64,000 nt of DNA from Sulfitobacter sp. JL08 (GTDB lineage: Bacteria; Pseudomonadota; Alphaproteobacteria; Rhodobacterales; Rhodobacteraceae): contig NZ_CP025815.1 of NCBI RefSeq assembly GCF_003352045.1, forward strand, positions 1,426,001-1,490,000. The letters are read 5' to 3'. The position numbers and the translations under genes were made by a program. The notes beneath the pieces were generated by a model, which saw nothing but the letters and a program-made list of their open reading frames with translations, did no database searches and was not told the origin of the DNA. This document shows, in pieces, positions 59,134-64,000 of this stretch; position 1 is the first letter of the stretch, and every line of letters starts with the position of its first letter.

Positions 59134-60351
59134 ATGAAACTGGCGCAGTTTGCGACAGCCACACCGGTTGTGGGCGCGTCGGAACCGGCATTGGCCGGGA
59201 TCACTGATATGTATCTTTATGCAGGCGGCGCAACACCGGTTCTGTTCACGGTCACGCGGGCGGGCGGATGGCTAAGTGCATATGATGTTTCGTCCGGTGG
59301 TGCCACGCTGACGGACAACTGGTATCTGGACGACACCTTTCTGCAACTGGAAAGCACGGATATTGCGGTTGCTTACGGGCCTGACGGCGCGCAGTTGCTG
59401 CTGGCGGGGCTGCTGTCTGACGATCTGATGGGTCTGTCTTTGCCTGCTGCGGGCACGGCGGGCGTGTTCGGGATGCAATCCGCATGGCAGACCAGTGGGG
59501 TCAGCGCTGCCACATTCACGGATATTGAATGGGTTGAAGGCACGCAATTCGGGCTGGTGTCGGTCCGCTCGGGCGGTCTGATCAGCCTTGATCTGTCAAA
59601 TACGGGGCAGGCGGCTGCCTCAATCGCGCCCGGTAGCGGTGTTCTCCCCGATACGCGCGTCAGCGCCATGGCGTCTGCAACGATCGACGGCGTCCATTAT
59701 GGCGTTGCGGGGTACGCGCAAGACGATGCGCTTGGCCTGTTTCGTCTGGACGATGCGGCGCAGATCGAACCGCTTGCCAGCGTTTTCGCCGGTGCCGATA
59801 CCGGCTGGTTTTCAGACCCTGCGTCGCTGGCCTTTGCCGAAGTTGCGGGTGAAAGTTTTGTGATCATGGCCGCATCGGGCAGCCAGTCCCTGACGGTGCT
59901 GCGGTTTTCTGACACTGACGGGTTTGAAGTGGCCGATCATGTCCTCGACAGTCTTGAAACCCGCTTTGCCCATACCTCCCATCTTGAGGTGGTTGAAATG
60001 GGCGATATGTCCTTTGTGATCGCTGCGGGAACCGACAGCGGGTTCAGCGTGTTTGCCCTGCTGCCCGGCGGGCGGCTGCATCCTGTTGAAACGGTTGCCG
60101 GCAGCATTGCATCCCCCCTGAACAATATCACCGGGCTTGAGGCGCATGTGTCGGGTGACGAACTGCACCTGTGGGTATCGACGCAGTCGGCACCCTACCT
60201 GTCCGAATATCTGCTTACGTTTCAAGGGCGTGGCAGCATGCTGAATGCCGATGCCGCTGGCGGCCCCCTGTCAGGCACCGGTGCGGCGGATATTCTGGCG
60301 GGGCGGGGCCGATATTCTCAATGGCGGGGCGGGGGACGATATCATCATTGA
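59134..60351 (+). CDS. N-terminal open frame of the RTX protein
   Basis: The 405-aa frame as it stands. Residues 1 to about 375 are beta-rich and repetitive, with spaced GLxSLxL and VLRFSDTDGF motifs like a propeller of the lactonase/YncE kind. There is no N-terminal signal peptide, as expected for type I secretion. Only the last 16 or so residues (RYSQWRGGGRYHH) are out of frame. Without the RTX and C-terminal parts it would not be secreted. Confidence 0.75.
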   Translation: MKLAQFATATPVVGASEPALAGITDMYLYAGGATPVLFTVTRAGGWLSAYDVSSGGATLTDNWYLDDTFLQLESTDIAVAYGPDGAQLLLAGLLSDDLMGLSLPAAGTAGVFGMQSAWQTSGVSAATFTDIEWVEGTQFGLVSVRSGGLISLDLSNTGQAAASIAPGSGVLPDTRVSAMASATIDGVHYGVAGYAQDDALGLFRLDDAAQIEPLASVFAGADTGWFSDPASLAFAEVAGESFVIMAASGSQSLTVLRFSDTDGFEVADHVLDSLETRFAHTSHLEVVEMGDMSFVIAAGTDSGFSVFALLPGGRLHPVETVAGSIASPLNNITGLEAHVSGDELHLWVSTQSAPYLSEYLLTFQGRGSMLNADAAGGPLSGTGAADILAGRGRYSQWRGGGRYHH

Positions 60352-60726
60352 CGGGGCTGGAGCGGATATCCTGACCGGTGGCGCGGGCGCGGATGATTTC
60401 GTGTTCGTGCGCGATGACCAGCGCGATGTCATTACCGATTTCCAGCCGGGTCTGGACAGGATCGATCTGACCGGCCTGGACCAGCAATGGGATCTGGCTG
60501 ATCTGATTGTTCTGCCGCGATCCTGGGGGGCCGAACTGCGCTATGGCGAAGAGGTGATCGAGGTGCGCAGCGCCACACTAACGCCTCTGGGTTCGGCAGA
60601 TTTCGGGGCGGATACATTCGTGACGACAGATCGCGTGACCTATACCGGCATTCCGGTGGACCAGATCGTGGTTACCTATGCCGGCGGCGTACCGCTAACG
60701 GGCAGCGACATGGCCGACTGGCTGCA

Positions 60727-61500
60727 CGGGGATGATGCGAACGATCTGATATCGGGCGCGGGAGGGGATGACACGATTTGGGGCGTGGCGGGAAATGATA
60801 CGCTTTACGGCGGAACCGGAAATGACCGGATCGAAGGCGGCGACGGGGACGATTCTCTTTACGGCGATGCCGGGTTTGACGTGTTGTTGGGGGGGCGGGC
60901 AACGATGTGCTGGACGGGGGCGCGCAAGCGGATGAACTGCGTGGCGGCGATGGCAACGACCGGTTGCTGGGCGGTGACGGATTTGACACGCTTTACGGTG
61001 AAGGCGGCGATGACGTCTTGTTGGGCGGGGACACGGTTGATCGCCTTTACGGGGGTGCTGGCAATGATGTTTTGCGGGGCGGCATCAATGTAGGCGACAG
61101 TATCGAAGGCCTGTTTGGCGAAGACGGCGATGATCTGCTGTTTGGCGACGGCGGATTTGATCTGCTGGATGGCGGCGCGGGCAATGATGTGCTGGACGGC
61201 GGCAATCAGGCCGATAATCTTTATGGCGGTACCGGCAACGACATATTGATCGGCGGCAACGGGTTTGACCGTCTGTTCGGGGGCGACGGTCAGGATGATT
61301 TGCGCGGCGATGCGGGCACCGATGCGCTGTTTGGTCAGGGCGGTGATGATGTTCTGGACGGAGGCACGGATGATGACCGGCTTTGGGGCGGCACAGGGGA
61401 TGACATGCTGTTCGGGGGTGACGGCAACGACAGCCTGCGCGGGGATGCCGGGTTTGACAGGCTGGACGGTGGCGCAGGCGATGATGACATCTGGGGCAAC
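60727..61500 (+). repeat. RTX nonapeptide repeat array
   Basis: Degenerate 27-bp DNA repeats encoding GGxGxDxLx units in tandem, first seen near 60340 as GGAGDD and dense from 60727 on. The DNA is rich in GGCGG runs, which makes slippage and assembly errors more likely here. Confidence 0.85.
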
Positions 61501-61746
61501 TTCAACGCGGATGTGTTCGTTTTTGCCAACGGCCACGGACATGACCGGATCATGGATTTCGACGCGCTGAACATCCACGAAAAACTGGATATGTCCGGGC
61601 TTGACGCGTTCGGCTCACTTGCGGATGTTCAGGACGCGGCGATCGGGATCGGCGATGATCTGTTGCTGCCGACAGGACCGGACAGTTCGATCCTGCTGGT
61701 CAATGTGGCGCTTGGCGATCTGGACGAAAGCGATTTTCTGTTTTGA
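60907..61746 (+). CDS. C-terminal open frame of the RTX protein
   Basis: A 279-aa frame holding most RTX repeats and the C-terminal secretion region. About twenty GGxGxD-type units (for example GGAGNDVLDGG, GGDGNDSLRGD) bind calcium as a parallel beta-roll. The end, NADVFVFANGHGHDRIMDF through DLDESDFLF, is the usual C-terminal domain recognised by type I secretion systems. The start at 60907 is artificial; translation of an intact gene would come from upstream. Confidence 0.75.
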   Translation: MLDGGAQADELRGGDGNDRLLGGDGFDTLYGEGGDDVLLGGDTVDRLYGGAGNDVLRGGINVGDSIEGLFGEDGDDLLFGDGGFDLLDGGAGNDVLDGGNQADNLYGGTGNDILIGGNGFDRLFGGDGQDDLRGDAGTDALFGQGGDDVLDGGTDDDRLWGGTGDDMLFGGDGNDSLRGDAGFDRLDGGAGDDDIWGNFNADVFVFANGHGHDRIMDFDALNIHEKLDMSGLDAFGSLADVQDAAIGIGDDLLLPTGPDSSILLVNVALGDLDESDFLF

Positions 61747-61758
61747 TCTGTGCCGCGC

Positions 61759-62967
61759 CTATCCTGCCCGCATCTTTGGCGCCCTGCGGGTTTTTTGCAA
61801 AAGCGGTTGAACCAGTTCTGCGAATTCTGCTGCCTGTTCGCCATAGCTGCGCACCGGATGGGCGGAACACGGGCCTATGCCGAATTCCAGTATGTTTTCG
61901 ATCTGCGCCCTTAGCGCATCGGGATAAGGCCCGATGGGGATCAGCGCGTCGCGATCCACCGCGCCATGTTCCGTGGTGCCGCCACTATCGGTCTGGATCA
62001 CGCGGATCCCGCGGCACAGCGCTTCCCTTATGGCCAGACCAAAGGTTTCCTTCCATTGTGAGAGAAACAGCAATACATCGATTTTTTCGTAAAACGCATC
62101 CAGTCCGTCCTGATCAAAGCGCGGATGAATCTGCCAGTCGCCGCCAATGGCTGCCAGATCATGGCCCTTCCACCACGACCCGTTCAGACTGCCATCAACC
62201 AGATGGCCACATAAGTTGGTCTGGGGCAGATCGGAAAACACCTGCCGTATCAAAGGCCAGCCCTTGATCTGCGAAGGCCCGCCCAGAAACCCGAACGCAA
62301 CGCGGGGGTCGCGGGCGCGACGCGCAGCCTGCCGCGCGAAAAAATCCGCTTTTGGCGCGGTCACGCCATTTTCCCAGACCACGCCCTTGCCCGGTGCAAA
62401 TCCTGATTTTTCCGACAGATCACGCGCAAAGCGGCTGGGATAAGTGATCAGATCAACGTTCCGCGCGCGCCGGTGCAACAGATCCGAACGGAAACGAGCC
62501 GCCGCAGGGTGTTCCACACATCCGCGGCACACAGACGGGCGGATCACCTGCTGGCCGCAATACTGCCCGTCGGGGCGGATCATGAATTGCCGATCACAAA
62601 GCCACCAGAAATCATGCACACTCAGCACAACCGGCACATCGTTCAGCGCTGCGGCTTCGATTATTCCGGTGCCGATATCCTGCAGACAATGCGCATGCAC
62701 CAGATCGGGTGCCAGCTGACCCATCAGACCCGCCAACAGGCTGGTGACCTGCGGATTATCGTAAAGCTGAGCGTAAGAGCGTTGTTCAGGCAGGTTGATC
62801 AGATAATTTACGATGCCGCGCGTTTCCGTTTTGATCAGCGCATAAGGCAGCAGATCGGCGCGCTGGCACACGGACACGGCTGTGATCCGCCATCCACTTT
62901 GACGGACCAGCGCCAGCGCGACCTCTTGCGCTACAATGGTCGCCCCCCCCGTAGGCAAAAGGCGCAA
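61759..62967 (-). CDS. Glycosyltransferase family 4 protein (open frame as assembled)
   Basis: The 402-aa frame available without correcting the G tract, beginning with TTG at 62967. It retains nearly all the GT-B fold but loses the first strand and glycine loop (NVFFAPFAYGG), which form part of the acceptor site, and it has no ribosome-binding site. It is cytoplasmic and soluble, and would add a sugar to a lipid-linked glycan. Confidence 0.7.
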   Translation of the reverse strand: MRLLPTGGATIVAQEVALALVRQSGWRITAVSVCQRADLLPYALIKTETRGIVNYLINLPEQRSYAQLYDNPQVTSLLAGLMGQLAPDLVHAHCLQDIGTGIIEAAALNDVPVVLSVHDFWWLCDRQFMIRPDGQYCGQQVIRPSVCRGCVEHPAAARFRSDLLHRRARNVDLITYPSRFARDLSEKSGFAPGKGVVWENGVTAPKADFFARQAARRARDPRVAFGFLGGPSQIKGWPLIRQVFSDLPQTNLCGHLVDGSLNGSWWKGHDLAAIGGDWQIHPRFDQDGLDAFYEKIDVLLFLSQWKETFGLAIREALCRGIRVIQTDSGGTTEHGAVDRDALIPIGPYPDALRAQIENILEFGIGPCSAHPVRSYGEQAAEFAELVQPLLQKTRRAPKMRAG

Positions 62968-63004
62968 AAAATACGTTGGCCAGCAGGATGTGCGGTACGT
63001 TCAT
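61759..63004 (-). pseudogene. Family 4-type glycosyltransferase with a frameshift in a G8 tract
   Basis: A GT-B glycosyltransferase split near its N-terminus. The natural start is ATG at 63004, which overlaps the preceding gene as ATGA. The first 20 codons give MNVPHILLANVFFAPFAYGG, then eight G (62943-62950, C8 on the plus strand) shift the frame; with seven G it would read AYGGATIVAQEVALALVRQ. From there to 61759 the frame is open. Seen are HAHCLQDIGTGII, SVHDFWWLCDRQFM, WENGVTAPK, FGFLGGPSQIKGWPL and ETFGLAIREALCRGIRVIQ, the last being the nucleotide-sugar E(x)7E region. As written, only a TTG start at 62967 would give the 402-aa remainder. Confidence 0.8.
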
Positions 63005-64000
63005 CCCTGCACCCAGTCCAGCAGTTCCGGCGCGATCATATGGGGCATGGCCTTGCCCGACCAGCGCGTTTCAACAGCTTTTCTGGCGGCGCGGCCCATG
63101 GCACGGGTGGCGGATTTGTCATGCGCCAGACGGTTCAGCGCCGCGCACCACGCGCCCGCACCATCTGCGATAACTCCGGTTGTTTCAGGGACCACGACCT
63201 GTGCCATGTCGCTGACGGATCCTACGATCGCGGGCACGCCAACGGCCGCGGCATCCAGAACGCGCGCCGCACTTTTGCAGCGGTTGAACATGTCATCCGC
63301 CAGCGGCATGATCGCGCAGTCTGTCTGTGCAAGATGGTGCAGATAAGAGGCGTATCCGCTGAATTCATGCACCTCGACCCGGGCGCGCAGCGCCGCAGGC
63401 AGGCGGGATTTGTCAAAATGCCCCAACAGCACAAGAACGCGGGTGTCCGCCCCGTCCAGAAACGCGATCACATCGTCGCGGATCACATCAAAATCGGCCT
63501 CGTGCCCCTGTGATCCACTGGCAAAGGCAACACGGAACTGCGCCGAACCGGCACGCTTTTTCATGGCCAGTGCCATCGCCTGCTGGCCTGATTTCAGTGT
63601 GGATTGATCCGCAAAGTTACGGCGCAGGTAAATCGGGCGCGGGCAGTAAAACGCCGCATGTTGCGCCAGCGCGGGCGTGGAAACCGAGACGATATCGGCA
63701 CCGTTCATCATGTCCAGATAACCCGGGGCCTGCGCAACGAACTGCGCCTGCAAGGCCGGCCCGACCACTTTCATGTTGCAGTAGCCTTCATAGGCCGACA
63801 CCGAAAACAGCGGATCATCCAGATCATACAGCACCGGCAGGCGCAGACGCCGTGCCTCATACCGGTACATCGTGGTTTCGGCGGTTGCCGTCAGGCGGTA
63901 TTCCATCAGGTGCGTTGTGTCCTGCAAGGCATGCACGCAGCGGGGCACATCCTGGTAATGTGCAAACACAACCTCGACATTTCGACCGCGCCAGAACTGG
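63001..64000 (-). CDS. Glycosyltransferase, partial (5' end outside the window)
   Basis: The frame is open to the window edge, so the protein's N-terminus is missing; a GTG at 63969 is not a convincing start because coding continues upstream (QFWRGRNVEVVFAHYQ). The visible 333 residues belong to a GT-B glycosyltransferase: LPVLYDLDDPLFSVSAYEGYC near the start, YLRRNFADQSTL in the linker, FRVAFASGSQGHEADFDVI at the start of the second domain, and LDAAAVGVPAIVGSVSD with ETTGVIADGAGAW in the donor region. It overlaps the next glycosyltransferase by ATGA. Probably for surface polysaccharide. Confidence 0.85.
   Translation of the reverse strand, partial: QFWRGRNVEVVFAHYQDVPRCVHALQDTTHLMEYRLTATAETTMYRYEARRLRLPVLYDLDDPLFSVSAYEGYCNMKVVGPALQAQFVAQAPGYLDMMNGADIVSVSTPALAQHAAFYCPRPIYLRRNFADQSTLKSGQQAMALAMKKRAGSAQFRVAFASGSQGHEADFDVIRDDVIAFLDGADTRVLVLLGHFDKSRLPAALRARVEVHEFSGYASYLHHLAQTDCAIMPLADDMFNRCKSAARVLDAAAVGVPAIVGSVSDMAQVVVPETTGVIADGAGAWCAALNRLAHDKSATRAMGRAARKAVETRWSGKAMPHMIAPELLDWVQG

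Larger units (their letters stand above)
59134..61746 (+). pseudogene. RTX calcium-binding secreted protein, two frameshifts
   Basis: Read across two frame changes this is one protein of about 868 aa. The first part (59134 to about 60300, frame 1) leads into LSGTGAADILAG. There the frame must change by one extra or two missing bases in the G/C-rich stretch 60300-60308, after which GGADILNGGAGDD continues in frame 2. At the G7 run 60889-60895 one base is missing; restoring it gives LLGGAGNDVLDGG in frame 1 to the stop at 61746. The middle segment also contains a beta-rich insert (about 60420-60700). The domain plan is an N-terminal beta-propeller-like region, RTX nonapeptides, then a C-terminal type I secretion region. 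Either a pseudogene, a phase-variable gene or an assembly error. Confidence 0.8.

Noticed and set aside
60727-61500. Tandem repeats as a CRISPR array
   Set aside because: Repeats are degenerate, coding and without spacers; they translate as RTX nonapeptides.

Overview
The window looks like chromosomal DNA of a marine-type alphaproteobacterium of the Rhodobacteraceae/Roseobacteraceae. Evidence: GC-rich coding sequence, dense operons joined by ATGA overlaps, many ABC and TRAP importers for small nitrogenous or carboxylic solutes, an ectoine/hydroxyectoine utilisation set, a VPLPA-CTERM protein, and an RTX protein beside surface-polysaccharide genes. All family calls were made by reading translations by eye; no searches were run.

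Layout. 1-2343: less GC-rich DNA with a small unknown protein and a membrane-anchored class III adenylate cyclase. 2344-3570: an IS30-family element with perfect 27-bp terminal inverted repeats. 3688-12961 (minus): one catabolic operon (PotABCD-type importer, class III aminotransferase, BKACE cleavage enzyme, GNAT, acetylpolyamine amidohydrolase, FAD amine oxidoreductase, RidA) with a divergent LysR gene. 14055-21155 (minus): a second PotABCD-type importer with two enlarged permeases, a creatinase homologue and an M55 D-aminopeptidase. 21307-30070: an ectoine/hydroxyectoine degradation region, with eutB, eutC, a DoeD-like transaminase, a diaminopropionate ammonia-lyase-like enzyme, an M24 enzyme and an EutA-like protein on the minus strand, and ectoine hydrolase plus an M20 deacetylase divergent on the plus strand. 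30101-35302: a DUF1989 protein, a DadA-like dehydrogenase and a FecR/CHASE2-cyclase pair. 35548-36721: an IS5-family element with an AATA target duplication. 36901-38921: a VPLPA-CTERM exported protein and an Omp85-type barrel. 38946-45458: a malonate system (GntR regulator, TRAP transporter, malonyl-CoA decarboxylase, malonyl-CoA synthetase). 45624-51588: a GlpVSTPQ-type glycerol ABC importer ending in DUF2160. 51682-54336: BlaI-type repressor, M56 protease and GAPDH. 54337-57767 (minus): rfbCBDA for dTDP-rhamnose. 57930-64000: DUF2793 protein, a frameshifted RTX protein, a frameshifted glycosyltransferase and a second glycosyltransferase cut by the window edge.

How it fits together. The middle of the window is a scavenging region: five importers feed enzymes that strip acyl, amidine or amino groups from compatible solutes and polyamine-like or guanidino compounds, while the malonate and glycerol systems supply carbon. 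The right end builds the cell surface. The most promising uncharacterised systems are the operon at 3688-12961 and the creatinase-linked importer. Three reading-frame breaks in or beside G/C runs within 3 kb at the right end are either contingency tracts or assembly errors and should be resolved first. No tRNA, rRNA, CRISPR array or replication origin was seen.
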